The notes beneath the pieces are model-generated. The model made no database searches. It was given only the letters and a program-made list of their open reading frames with translations, and was not told the DNA's origin. This document shows, piece after piece, positions 1 through 7,719 of a stretch of DNA of 64,000 bases. Position numbers and translations under genes: made by a program. Numbering within the stretch: the first letter of the stretch is position 1; each line of letters starts with the position of its first letter. This DNA comes from CAG-177 sp964587915 (GTDB lineage Bacteria > Bacillota > Clostridia > Oscillospirales > Acutalibacteraceae). The stretch spans positions 88,364-152,363 of the forward strand of contig CAZPMK010000001.1 in assembly GCA_964587915.1 (NCBI GenBank), in the 5' to 3' direction.

Positions 1-31
1 TCATTCTTGCGCTGGTTTATATTATTGCGGC

Positions 32-60
32 TTGAAAATTTTGCAAAAGTAGTGTAGAAT
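32..60 (+). promoter_or_regulatory. Sigma-A-type promoter for the TSCPD operon
   Basis: TTGAAA at 32-37 and TAGAAT at 55-60 are separated by 17 bases, and the start codon follows 23 bases later. This fits a housekeeping promoter for the two-gene operon that follows. Confidence 0.6.
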
Positions 61-83
61 GTATGTGAAAAGGAGTGGAAGCA

Positions 84-335
84 ATGGAATACAAATACAG
101 AACAAGCGGCACCTGCTCACGCTCGATCAGCTTCGAGATTGAAAACGGTACTGTTAAGAACGTCAGCTTTGAGGGCGGATGCAACGGAAATCTCAAGGGT
201 ATCGGTGCGATAGTCGAGGGAATGAAGGTTGAGGATGTCATAAACAGACTCAGCGGCATTCGTTGCGGATTTAAGAGCACCTCCTGTCCCGACCAGCTTG
301 CCAGAGCCTTAAAGGAGGCAACGGGCAATGAGTGA
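84..335 (+). CDS. TSCPD-domain protein (TIGR03905-like)
   Basis: Small 83-residue protein with the Thr-Ser-Cys-Pro-Asp signature at residues 66-70. Other cysteines lie at 11, 33 and 61, so metal binding is possible. The domain also occurs at the C-terminus of some ribonucleotide reductases; as a stand-alone protein its function is unknown. I start it at ATG 84 because AGGAG at 71-75 is 8 bases upstream; a GTG at 75 overlaps that ribosome site and is rejected. It overlaps the following membrane-protein gene by 8 bases, so the two are probably co-transcribed and translationally coupled. Family assignment is good; role is not known. Confidence 0.85.
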   Translation: MEYKYRTSGTCSRSISFEIENGTVKNVSFEGGCNGNLKGIGAIVEGMKVEDVINRLSGIRCGFKSTSCPDQLARALKEATGNE

Positions 336-819
336 CAGGGATAAAAACATACGCCTGACTTTTTATGTTGTGTGTGGTCTGCTTCTCGGAGCACCGTTCA
401 TATGGAAAACGGTAAAGCTCATACCGGAGCTGCTTAAAACTCTGCCGAACGCCGCAGAAATACTTGCGGCAACGGGCTACACCGTGCTTGTCATCGCTTC
501 TCTTGCGGTGGCGTTCAAGCTCGGAGAGGCACTTTGGCTGAAAATAGTCGGTATATATTCTGTCGTCGGACTTGTGGTGTGCGGTCTTTCGATGCTCACC
601 CGTGCCCTCGGTGCAACCGATGTGTTCGCCGTGCTTTTTGAAATATTCTGTGCACCCTTCTACGGCGTGGATTCTCCGCTTGCGGTCATGGTCATTCTTC
701 TTGTCATCATGGTGACGGCAAACGTAATGCTCAACCGTGTTCCGCCGAAACAGCAGAATGCTCCGCAGCAGAGCAATCAGAACAGTCAGAGCAGTCAGAG
801 CAGTAACGAAAATTCATAA
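328..819 (+). CDS. Small polytopic membrane protein of unknown function
   Basis: 163 residues with about four hydrophobic segments (roughly residues 8-25, 45-62, 70-90 and 108-132), followed by a low-complexity Gln/Asn/Ser-rich tail from about residue 139 to the end that is presumably cytoplasmic or surface-exposed. I do not recognise a family. The start ATG lies inside the end of the TSCPD gene (8-base overlap), with AAAGGAGG just upstream, so expression is coupled to that gene. The tail is encoded by near-repeats of AGCAATCAG/AACAGTCAG-like codons, a likely site of length variation. Confidence 0.7.
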   Translation: MSDRDKNIRLTFYVVCGLLLGAPFIWKTVKLIPELLKTLPNAAEILAATGYTVLVIASLAVAFKLGEALWLKIVGIYSVVGLVVCGLSMLTRALGATDVFAVLFEIFCAPFYGVDSPLAVMVILLVIMVTANVMLNRVPPKQQNAPQQSNQNSQSSQSSNENS

Positions 820-826
820 GTCAAAC

Positions 827-850
827 GCCCTCGGCAGTGATGTCGGGGGC
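827..850 (+). terminator. Hairpin after the TSCPD operon
   Basis: GCCCTCG (827-833) pairs with CGGGGGC (844-850) with one wobble. The downstream stretch is AT-rich but not a strong U-run, so termination may be partial. Confidence 0.45.
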
Positions 851-863
851 ATTTATAATAAGA

Positions 864-895
864 GGAGCATCGCAGGTGTTGACCCGCAATGCTCC
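864..895. terminator. Shared hairpin between convergent genes
   Basis: GGAGCAT (864-870) pairs with ATGCTCC (889-895). On the plus strand it is followed by a T-rich run from 899 to 916, consistent with termination of the rightward operon just before the stop of the leftward lipoprotein gene. Confidence 0.6.
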
Positions 896-910
896 GAAAT
901 TTTTACTTTT

Positions 911-2923
911 TTATTTTGAGGAGAGCTTAAACTCGCTGAGGAATGCCGCAATTTTTTCTGCCGTATTGCCCTTGAAGTAGCCGTCCTTTGAGGATGTCTG
1001 ACCGCAGACGTAAACGGTTGAACCGTTTGAGCAGATGCCTCTCGGAGAATCTACGCCGCTGCCGGCAAAGGAGCGAATCGTCTGAGCCTTGCCGTATTCG
1101 GAAACAACATAAACGAAAGCGTCCTTGTCGCCGAGATTCTGTATCGGGAAGTCACGGTTGGTCGAGGTGGTATAACCTGCTACGGCATATCCGCCGGGGA
1201 CCTTCGCTATTCCGCTGAGAATGTCGTTCTCAAATCCGATGAGGGGAAGGGTCCACATGATTTTTGAGTCACCGTTGATTCTGATTACGACTGCGTCGGT
1301 AGTGCCCTTGTTTCCGCCGTTATAGAAGCCCTCAAAGGTGCCGTCGGGAGAAACACCGGAGCAGGAGTATTGACCTGCGATAACACAGCCGCCGTCCTCG
1401 GAAGCAATTACCGACGGGAATTCGGCAGAGCCGGTGAGATAGATGGTTTTTGTCCATACCTTTTTAAGTGTGGAGGAGAATTTGAAAACGATGGTCGTCC
1501 TTTTTGCCTTCTTTACGCCCTCGATACCTGCAAAGCCGCCGTCATCGTTGACATTGATGCAAACGCCGAAAATGTCACCGTTTGAAGCAACTGCAAGACC
1601 GTCAAAGCTGCAATGGTAGGTTCCGCCGATGGCAAATTTGTTTGTGATGTTGCCGTTGGCATCGAGCTTGAATACAAACGCCGTGGTCGGTTCATTCGTT
1701 ATTCCCGAGAAATCCAAATCGGTGGATTTAGATTTTCCGCCGATAACAAAGCCGCCGTCGGGAGTGGCTTCAACGGCATAAATGATATCGCCGTCGCTGC
1801 CGCCTATCGCCTTTGTCCAGAGCTTTTCGCCCTTGTTGCTGTACTTTGAAACAATGCCCTCAAGAGAGCCTTTGCACTTGTAATTTTCATCGGAGGTGAT
1901 GTTCGTTGCGAGGGTCTGACCGACTACGATTATACTGCCGTCCTTGAGCACCGCAACATCCTCATAAGTGGTGAGGTCGTTACCTGCGAGAACGCTCTGC
2001 CATTTTTGATTGCCGTTTTTATCATATTTTACGACAATACCGTTGGAAACACCGGATTCACCGTCACCTTTTGCATTAAGATATGTTATTCCGACAGTAA
2101 CAATGCCGCCGTCCGAGGTCAATGCGTTTGCCCTGAATATGTTGGTAGAGCTGCTCGAGAAAATCTGCTTAAAGCCCTCATTGACGGAATTTGTCTGAAC
2201 AAGCGTTGTTCCCGCAAAAATAGTTTGCTTCTGAGTGAACGATACGGGCTGATTCGGAGGAAGTATACCCGTGTTCTTCTTCGTTGTGACAACGGGATCA
2301 TTCTTCTTGGTCGGTTCCGCCGTGCCGCCGTTATTCTGAGTGGGCTTGGGATCGTTGCCGTTTTGCGTGGGGTTCTGAACGGGATTTGTCGGTCTGGGCT
2401 GAGGCTTTACGATATCAACTCCGCCCTGATTGTTGGTAACTGCGGTCATGCCGTTGTCGCCCGCAACCTGAGAAATTTTAATATAATCATCCTTGGATAT
2501 GTTGCTGACATCCTTGATGCTTGCCTTGCTCATTATTTCGTTGACTTCATCCTGTGAAACCTTGGTAACGGGGATATCCTCTTTCTTGATAACGGTGTTT
2601 CCGCTGCCGTCGGTCTCAATGGTGTAGCCCTTATCCTTTGCGGCTTCTTCAACCTTTTGAAGCTGATCGGGTGTGAGCTTGTTGAGGTCGCCGTTGAAAT
2701 CCTTGGCATCACTGCCGAGAGCCTCGTTGACAAGGTCGGCAAGCTCAACGCTGCTGATTGTAACCGGCTCGTATACGGAATCTCCGCCGAACCAGCTTTC
2801 ATCGGGTGAAAGTGTTCCGCTGCTGTCATCGCTCGGATTTTTCGGACTGCAAGCGGCAAAAATCGAAAGAATCATGAACAGGCAGAGTAAAATGCTTACC
2901 GCCTTGAAAGTCTTGCTTTTCAT
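911..2923 (-). CDS. Surface lipoprotein with beta-propeller-like repeats
   Basis: 670 residues. A lipoprotein signal ends in the lipobox Ala-Ala-Cys at about residue 25. Residues about 50-170 hold two related segments of about 55 residues, each ending in a short Gly/Asn-rich turn followed by an Ile/Val-Lys strand. A Pro/Thr/Asn/Lys-rich linker (about 175-225) follows, then a long C-terminal region of repeated blades of the type DGG-hhhhG-x(n)-hhxKhDxxGNxxW, typical of SBBP/PQQ-like propellers. It is probably anchored outside the membrane, displaying the propeller for binding. No catalytic motif is visible. ATG 2923 has GGGAGG upstream. It converges with the TSCPD operon and is divergent from nth. 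Confidence 0.75.
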   Translation of the reverse strand: MKSKTFKAVSILLCLFMILSIFAACSPKNPSDDSSGTLSPDESWFGGDSVYEPVTISSVELADLVNEALGSDAKDFNGDLNKLTPDQLQKVEEAAKDKGYTIETDGSGNTVIKKEDIPVTKVSQDEVNEIMSKASIKDVSNISKDDYIKISQVAGDNGMTAVTNNQGGVDIVKPQPRPTNPVQNPTQNGNDPKPTQNNGGTAEPTKKNDPVVTTKKNTGILPPNQPVSFTQKQTIFAGTTLVQTNSVNEGFKQIFSSSSTNIFRANALTSDGGIVTVGITYLNAKGDGESGVSNGIVVKYDKNGNQKWQSVLAGNDLTTYEDVAVLKDGSIIVVGQTLATNITSDENYKCKGSLEGIVSKYSNKGEKLWTKAIGGSDGDIIYAVEATPDGGFVIGGKSKSTDLDFSGITNEPTTAFVFKLDANGNITNKFAIGGTYHCSFDGLAVASNGDIFGVCINVNDDGGFAGIEGVKKAKRTTIVFKFSSTLKKVWTKTIYLTGSAEFPSVIASEDGGCVIAGQYSCSGVSPDGTFEGFYNGGNKGTTDAVVIRINGDSKIMWTLPLIGFENDILSGIAKVPGGYAVAGYTTSTNRDFPIQNLGDKDAFVYVVSEYGKAQTIRSFAGSGVDSPRGICSNGSTVYVCGQTSSKDGYFKGNTAEKIAAFLSEFKLSSK

Positions 2924-3122
2924 AAGGTTCCTCCCATAGTATACAAAAATACAATATTGCGAAGAGAATACTTCTGTATAATTCTAACACAATGTTTTAA
3001 TAAAAGCAACTGTTTTTATTATCCTGTTCGTTTTTTAACAGATAATTTAAAAACTATCTTTAATTTTGCTCGCTTTTGTAATATAATCATTGTTAACGGT
3101 TGTGACTACGGAGGATGATTTT

Positions 3123-3758
3123 GTGACCGAAAAAGAAAGAGCAATTCTTGCAATACAAGCACTTGAAAAGAAATATCCCGAAGCGATATGCTCGCTGAAT
3201 GCCGAAAATCCGCTTCAGCTTCTCATTGCAACACGACTTTCCGCCCAATGCACCGATGCAAGGGTGAACCTTGTAACACCCGCGTTGTTCGCAAAATATA
3301 AAACCGCCGAGGATTTCGCGGCGGCGGCTCCCGAGGATGTCGAGGAGCTTATCCGCTCCTGCGGCTTTTTCAGAACAAAAGCAAGGGATATCATCGGAAT
3401 GTGCCGAAAAATCATTGACGATTTTGACGGTAAAGTGCCCGATTCGCTTGAAAAGCTGACCTCTCTGCCGGGGGTCGGAAGAAAAACGGCGAATCTCATC
3501 ATGGGTGATGTATACGGAGCACCCGCCGTTGTTGCGGATACTCATTTGATAAGGATTTCCAATCTGCTGGGACTTGTTTCAACGAAGGACCCGCTGAAGG
3601 TTGAGCTTCGTCTGCGAGAGCTTCTGCCGCCCGAAAAAAGCAATGATTTTTGCCACAGATGCGTTCTCCACGGCAGAGACACCTGTATTTCGGGCAGACC
3701 CAAATGTTCCGAGTGCGTAATGAAAGATTTTTGCCCGTCAAGCAAAGGACGAGAGTAA
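3123..3758 (+). CDS. nth: Endonuclease III (DNA glycosylase/AP lyase)
   Basis: Base-excision repair enzyme that removes oxidised pyrimidines and nicks abasic sites. With the GTG start at 3123 the protein is 211 residues, the usual length. GGAGGA at 3110-3115 with a 7-base spacer decides this start over the upstream TTG at 3090. The helix-hairpin-helix motif LPGVGRKTA contains the catalytic Lys121, the catalytic Asp139 follows in VADTH, and the [4Fe-4S] ligands are Cys188, 195, 198 and 204 in the C-x6-C-x2-C-x5-C pattern. The 3' end overlaps a convergent small gene by 21 bases. The ogg gene lies 566 bases downstream, giving a local pair of oxidative-damage glycosylases. Confidence 0.95.
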   Translation: MTEKERAILAIQALEKKYPEAICSLNAENPLQLLIATRLSAQCTDARVNLVTPALFAKYKTAEDFAAAAPEDVEELIRSCGFFRTKARDIIGMCRKIIDDFDGKVPDSLEKLTSLPGVGRKTANLIMGDVYGAPAVVADTHLIRISNLLGLVSTKDPLKVELRLRELLPPEKSNDFCHRCVLHGRDTCISGRPKCSECVMKDFCPSSKGRE

Positions 3759-4010
3759 AAACGCCGCCGCACTGACCGCCGCTCCCGCACAAGCCGCCGC
3801 ACCGAGGCTCAATGCCGCACGCAGCTTGTTTTTACGCAGTCTTGATGCAGGCGGTATTCCTGCACTTTGGGCAATTATCGTTGCCCGCTCCCGCAGGTCG
3901 CCCTCACTGACTGCCGAAAATTCCGGCTTTATAAAAAACAACACCTTTTCAAAATATTCGCATTGTGTCTGCGATATTTCAACAACCTGACGGTTTACAC
4001 CCTTTATCAA
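3738..4010 (-). CDS. Small conserved-looking protein with C-terminal membrane segment
   Basis: 90 residues starting TTG, with GGGAG about 10 bases upstream. The N-terminus MIKGVNRQVVEI resembles a small protein I remember from ruminococcal genomes, but I cannot name a function. A charged central part is followed by Arg/Lys-rich residues at about 60-65 and a hydrophobic Ala-rich helix (about 66-89) that could anchor it in the membrane with the N-terminus inside. Its 3' end overlaps the nth coding end by 21 bases on the opposite strand. It could be a chance ORF, but the tidy ribosome site, conserved-looking start and terminal helix argue for a real gene. Confidence 0.55.
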   Translation of the reverse strand: MIKGVNRQVVEISQTQCEYFEKVLFFIKPEFSAVSEGDLRERATIIAQSAGIPPASRLRKNKLRAALSLGAAACAGAAVSAAAFLLSSFA

Positions 4011-4120
4011 TACGGTTATTCTCCCTTCGGCTTCTTTTCCCTGTTATTTTGAACAGAGCAAGGTTCTTTTATTCCGACGCTTTGTTATACTTTTTGTATA
4101 TTCACCTTTTCTTCTCGGAG

Positions 4121-4238
4121 TGTGGAAAAGTGCGTGGAAAAGTTGAATAACCGTTGTAAAAATCGCTTATTTTTCAAGAGTTTTGTCGTGTGGATAAAGT
4201 ATGGTGCCTTTTTAGAAATATACTGAACGTTATCCACA
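4121..4238. promoter_or_regulatory. Cluster of DnaA-box-like 9-mers
   Basis: Two perfect DnaA boxes, TTATCCACA at 4230-4238 (plus) and its reverse complement TGTGGATAA at 4189-4197, plus two near-matches TGTGGAAAA (4121-4129) and CGTGGAAAA (4133-4141) in the same orientation 12 bases apart. They fill most of the 314-base gap between the convergent small gene and ogg, which otherwise holds only AT-rich sequence and the ogg ribosome site. Possible roles are regulation of ogg by DnaA or a DnaA-titration site. Confidence 0.6.
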
Positions 4239-4324
4239 CTTTACAAAACCTCGAAAAAAGTCGAACGCGAATCCGATATTTCCGCAGAAAACAGCACAAA
4301 AATATTACAGTTCGGAGAATTTTT

Positions 4325-5155
4325 ATGTCTGAAATTGCCATTGCTCAAAATTCCAAAAAGGATATAACAATCAGCTGTCCGTGCTTGAATGTTCCTCTTT
4401 CACTCGACTGCGGACAGGCATTCCGTTGGAGCAAAACACCCGACGGAGATATGCACGGAGTTGCGTTTTCGTGTGCCTTGACCGTTCGTCAAAGCGGAGA
4501 TAAAATTACATTTTGCGGCGTTGACGAGGCGGATATGAAGAATATCTGGAGTCCTTATTTTGACCTTGAAAGGGATTATTCCGCCATATGCGAACGCCTT
4601 TGCGTTGATGCAAATCTGAGCAGGGCTATAGGTGAGTTTTCGGGCATTCGTATTCTGCGGCAAGAGCCGTGGGAGACTCTCTGTTCCTTTATTATTTCTC
4701 AAAACAACAATATCCCCCGAATCAAGGGGATAATCGACCGCTTGTGCCGTTTGCTCGGTGAACCGCTCGGCGGTGATGATTTTGCATTCCCGAGTGCCGA
4801 AACCGTTGCGGCGGCAGGCGTTGAGGGTCTTGCACCGCTCAGAGCGGGCTTCCGTGCAAAGTACATAATTGATGCCGCCGAAAAAGTTGCACGGGGTGAG
4901 GTGGATTTTGATGCAATTGCCGAGAATCCCATCGAATACGGGCGTGAGGATCTTATGAAAATCAAGGGAGTCGGTGCAAAGGTTGCGGAATGTACGCTTC
5001 TTTACGGCTTCGGAAAAATTGATGCTTTTCCCGTCGATGTCTGGGTAAAGCGAATAATGGCGGAAATGTATCCCGACGGCTTGCCCGAGTGCACAAACGG
5101 CGTTCGCGGCATTGCACAGCAGTATCTTTTCCATTGGCGCAGAAATCAGGAATGA
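4325..5155 (+). CDS. ogg: 8-oxoguanine DNA glycosylase (OGG1 family)
   Basis: Repairs 8-oxoguanine by glycosylase/AP-lyase chemistry. The 276-residue protein has the OGG N-terminal signature CGQAFRW near residue 29. A helical core with SFIISQNNN follows, then the helix-hairpin-helix KIKGVGAKVA with catalytic Lys219 and the downstream FPVDVWVKR with catalytic Asp238. I chose ATG 4325 because GGAG (4314-4317) lies 7 bases upstream and family homology begins soon after; an open frame back to 4190 runs through the DnaA-box cluster and is not credible. It sits on the same strand as nth, though a separate convergent gene lies between them. Confidence 0.9.
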   Translation: MSEIAIAQNSKKDITISCPCLNVPLSLDCGQAFRWSKTPDGDMHGVAFSCALTVRQSGDKITFCGVDEADMKNIWSPYFDLERDYSAICERLCVDANLSRAIGEFSGIRILRQEPWETLCSFIISQNNNIPRIKGIIDRLCRLLGEPLGGDDFAFPSAETVAAAGVEGLAPLRAGFRAKYIIDAAEKVARGEVDFDAIAENPIEYGREDLMKIKGVGAKVAECTLLYGFGKIDAFPVDVWVKRIMAEMYPDGLPECTNGVRGIAQQYLFHWRRNQE

Positions 5156-5207
5156 TTCCCCATCGTCATATTTGATTATAATATATAACATTTTTATTTT
5201 TTGACTA

Positions 5208-5236
5208 TTGACAAAACGCCTTTTATGTAGTACATT
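5208..5236 (+). promoter_or_regulatory. Promoter for the acidic lipoprotein gene
   Basis: Consensus TTGACA (5208-5213), 17-base spacer, TACATT (5231-5236). The start codon is 75 bases further on, leaving a leader of about 65 bases. Confidence 0.7.
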
Positions 5237-5310
5237 TATAGTACCTAATCGGCGGAGCTTGCGACTAAACTGTGCAATCTGCCAAAGAAAAACATATTGG
5301 AGGAAATCAC

Positions 5311-6189
5311 ATGAAAAAGATTCTTGCTCTTCTCCTTGCCTTCGCAATGCTCTTTGCATTCGCAGCTTGCGGCGGTAACGGTGAGGACGAAACCACCGCT
5401 CCCGAGACCACAACCGACCTCTTTGCTGAACTCGAGGATGACACCACCGTTGCTCCCGTTGAGGGCGACACCACTGCCGCTCCCGTAGAGAACAGCGACG
5501 TTGCAGATCCGTCAGCAGTTGTTGATCCTTCCGCTGATGCTTCGGCTGCTTCCGAGGTTTCCACCGAGGCTGCTAATCCGAACGCTCTCAACAGCAAGGA
5601 TACCGCAGAGGTTGTTGCTTTCTATCTTAAGGCTTACAATGCTACCAATCCCGCTCCCAAGGGTCATTCAACCATGAAGCTCGACGGCGCCATCACCGGT
5701 GACGGTGCTCTCGGTACGGTTCTCAAGGTTGCTTCTCCCATCGTTGAGAGCACTCTCGAAAAGAACTCCGTTGAAACAGATTACATTCCCGGTAAGGGCA
5801 AGCTCGCCGCCGCTGACGTAACCAAGGCACAGGCTGTTTCCAAGAACGGCGTTACCGAAATCACCATTCAGCTTAAAGACCAGACCGACGGCCCCGAGGC
5901 AGATCCTCACACCGCAGGCCCCGTTGCAAGAGGTATCGGTACTCTCGGTAACATCAACAATGCTATCGAATCCCTCGGCGCTGAGCTTTACAGCGGCAGA
6001 GAGACCATCAAGCTCACCTACACCAACGCTTACATCAAGTGCAAGGTTGACGAGAACACCGGTAAGATTATCGGCGGCGACTGGCACTATTCAGTTAAGA
6101 TTTTCGTTGGCGAAGCTGAAATCAAGCTCGGTCTTAAGTTCACCGCTAAGAACCTCAGAGGTTGCGTTGACTACACCGTTCATATCTAA
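5311..6189 (+). CDS. Acidic lipoprotein of unknown function
   Basis: 292 residues. The signal peptide ends at a lipobox FAFAAC (Cys about residue 20). The mature protein begins with a long Thr/Glu/Asp/Ala/Pro-rich acidic linker (about 25-100), then a globular domain without a motif I recognise (about 100-292, with many beta-type alternations). GGAGG at 5300-5304 decides ATG 5311. Codon choice is strongly biased (few rare codons, many GCT, AAG and GGT), which together with a near-consensus promoter and a strong terminator suggests an abundant protein. It is monocistronic. It probably acts at the outer face of the membrane; no enzymatic function can be inferred. Confidence 0.75.
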   Translation: MKKILALLLAFAMLFAFAACGGNGEDETTAPETTTDLFAELEDDTTVAPVEGDTTAAPVENSDVADPSAVVDPSADASAASEVSTEAANPNALNSKDTAEVVAFYLKAYNATNPAPKGHSTMKLDGAITGDGALGTVLKVASPIVESTLEKNSVETDYIPGKGKLAAADVTKAQAVSKNGVTEITIQLKDQTDGPEADPHTAGPVARGIGTLGNINNAIESLGAELYSGRETIKLTYTNAYIKCKVDENTGKIIGGDWHYSVKIFVGEAEIKLGLKFTAKNLRGCVDYTVHI

Positions 6190-6213
6190 TCAAGTTAAAA
6201 ACGCATAATAAAT

Positions 6214-6241
6214 GTCCTCGGGAGCAAAAGCTCTCGGGGAC
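6214..6241. terminator. Strong intrinsic terminator
   Basis: GTCCTCGGGAGC and GCTCTCGGGGAC pair around an AAAA loop, followed by ATTTTT. It closes the lipoprotein gene and lies between it and the convergent mnmE. Confidence 0.85.
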
Positions 6242-6339
6242 ATTTTTACTTATTTCTCTGCCGTGAAGGAGAGGGGCATTTTTGAAGAGATGCCGCTTTT
6301 GAGATTTTTCTTGACAGACCTTCTTCAGAGACAGTTGCT

Positions 6340-7707
6340 TTATTTTCCGACGCAAAAGCGTGAGAATACCTCGTCCACCACCGCATCGGTCGCTTTTTCG
6401 CCCGTAAGCTCAAGTAGATATCCTACGGCACATTCAACGCAGACGTTCACCGCATCGAGCGTTACACCGCTTTTGAGAGCGGATATTGCCTGCGAAAGGT
6501 CGTCAACAGCCTTTACGCAGCAGCTTCTTTGGCGTTCGCTTGTGAGGCAGGCGGCATTAGGGTCAAAGGCATCGGTTGAAAGAACACGGGAAATTGCCTT
6601 TTCAAGCTCCTGTGCACCGCTTCCCTGAGCGGCGGAGATTACAACGGTTTCGGCAAATTCACGGTGTATGAGTGACAAATCGGCATTCGACGGCAAATCG
6701 GATTTATTGAGGACTGCAATACGCCTTTTGTCTCGGCAATTTTCGATTATCTCAATATCGTCATCGTTGAGCGGAGCACTTGTATCAAACACGGCAAGCA
6801 CCAGCTCGGCACGCTCAAGGCGGCGTTTTGCAAGATTTACTCCGAGATTTTCAACAAGATTTTCCGTTTCGTGTATTCCGGCGGTGTCGGCAATACGCAG
6901 GAGGATATCGCCGAGAATGATTTTTTCCTCCACAACGTCACGGGTAGTGCCCGCAACATCGGTTACAATGGAGCGTTCAAAGCCCGAGAGCATATTCATC
7001 AGAGTGGATTTTCCCACATTCGGTTTGCCGACGATTACCGCATCAACGCCGTCAGTCACGGCTCTGCCGCAATCGTAGCGTTTGATTATCGTTTCGAGAG
7101 AGGACTTGACCCGTTCAAAGACGGCAAGCATTTCACTTTCGTCGGTGTCCTCGATATCGTCATCGGGATAGTCAACCCAAGCCGCAAGGGAGGCACAAAC
7201 GGCGGTCAGCTCGTCGGCACAACGGTGGATTTCTCCGCTGAGTCTGCCCTCGAGAGTGTTGAGAGCGGCACTTGCCGCCTGCTTGCCCGAAGCACTTATC
7301 AGTGCCATTACGCTTTCGCTGCCCGCAAGGTCGAGCTTTCCGTTGAGGAAGGCTCTTTTTGTAAATTCTCCCGCCTCGGCAGGAAAAGCACCTGCGTTGA
7401 GCACGGCACGAAGAACACGCTTTGTCACATAAGCTCCGCCGTGGCAGGATATTTCCGCAACATCCTCGCCCGTGTAGCTTTTCGGTGCTCGGAAAATGAG
7501 GCAGACAGCCTCATCAATTTTTTCATCGCCGTCATGAACGAAGCCGAAACGGGCTTGATATCCCTTGCAATCGGCAACCGAGCCTGTGCCGACGGGGGTA
7601 AAAACCGAGGCAGCCGTTTCAATGGCACGACTGCCGGATATTCTCACTATTCCTATGCCGCCGGGAGCATTTGCGGTTGAAATGGCGGCTATCGTTTTAT
7701 TTTCCAT
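6340..7707 (-). CDS. mnmE: tRNA modification GTPase MnmE
   Basis: With MnmG, MnmE installs the (carboxymethyl)aminomethyl group at wobble uridine 34 of certain tRNAs. The 455 residues show an N-terminal folate-binding domain, a helical domain with an inserted GTPase domain (G1 GKPNVGKST, G3 DTAG, G4 NKSD) and the C-terminal Cys-Val-Gly-Lys variant of the catalytic C(I/L/V)GK tail. It starts 12 bases after the MinD-like gene and so is the last gene of the mre/PBP2/minD unit. In many Firmicutes mnmE instead sits near the replication origin beside mnmG; here mnmG is not in the window. Confidence 0.96.
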   Translation of the reverse strand: MENKTIAAISTANAPGGIGIVRISGSRAIETAASVFTPVGTGSVADCKGYQARFGFVHDGDEKIDEAVCLIFRAPKSYTGEDVAEISCHGGAYVTKRVLRAVLNAGAFPAEAGEFTKRAFLNGKLDLAGSESVMALISASGKQAASAALNTLEGRLSGEIHRCADELTAVCASLAAWVDYPDDDIEDTDESEMLAVFERVKSSLETIIKRYDCGRAVTDGVDAVIVGKPNVGKSTLMNMLSGFERSIVTDVAGTTRDVVEEKIILGDILLRIADTAGIHETENLVENLGVNLAKRRLERAELVLAVFDTSAPLNDDDIEIIENCRDKRRIAVLNKSDLPSNADLSLIHREFAETVVISAAQGSGAQELEKAISRVLSTDAFDPNAACLTSERQRSCCVKAVDDLSQAISALKSGVTLDAVNVCVECAVGYLLELTGEKATDAVVDEVFSRFCVGK

Positions 7708-7719
7708 GATTTTTTCCTT

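Noticed and set aside
720..820. Prion-like or toxin domain in the Gln/Asn/Ser tail
   Set aside because: The tail is only about 25 residues of low complexity after membrane helices; this is common and gives no functional clue.
4400..5413. Long antisense frame opposite ogg (337 codons)
   Set aside because: It is the mirror of a clearly coding gene, lacks a ribosome site and crosses the next promoter. Other long antisense frames, such as those opposite mrdA, the transketolase genes, hydE and the FAD oxidoreductase, are rejected for the same reason.
4121..7707. Chromosomal origin suggested by DnaA boxes and mnmE nearby
   Set aside because: dnaA, dnaN, rpmH, mnmG and parAB are absent, the boxes are few, and mnmE is at the end of the mre operon, so I do not call oriC.
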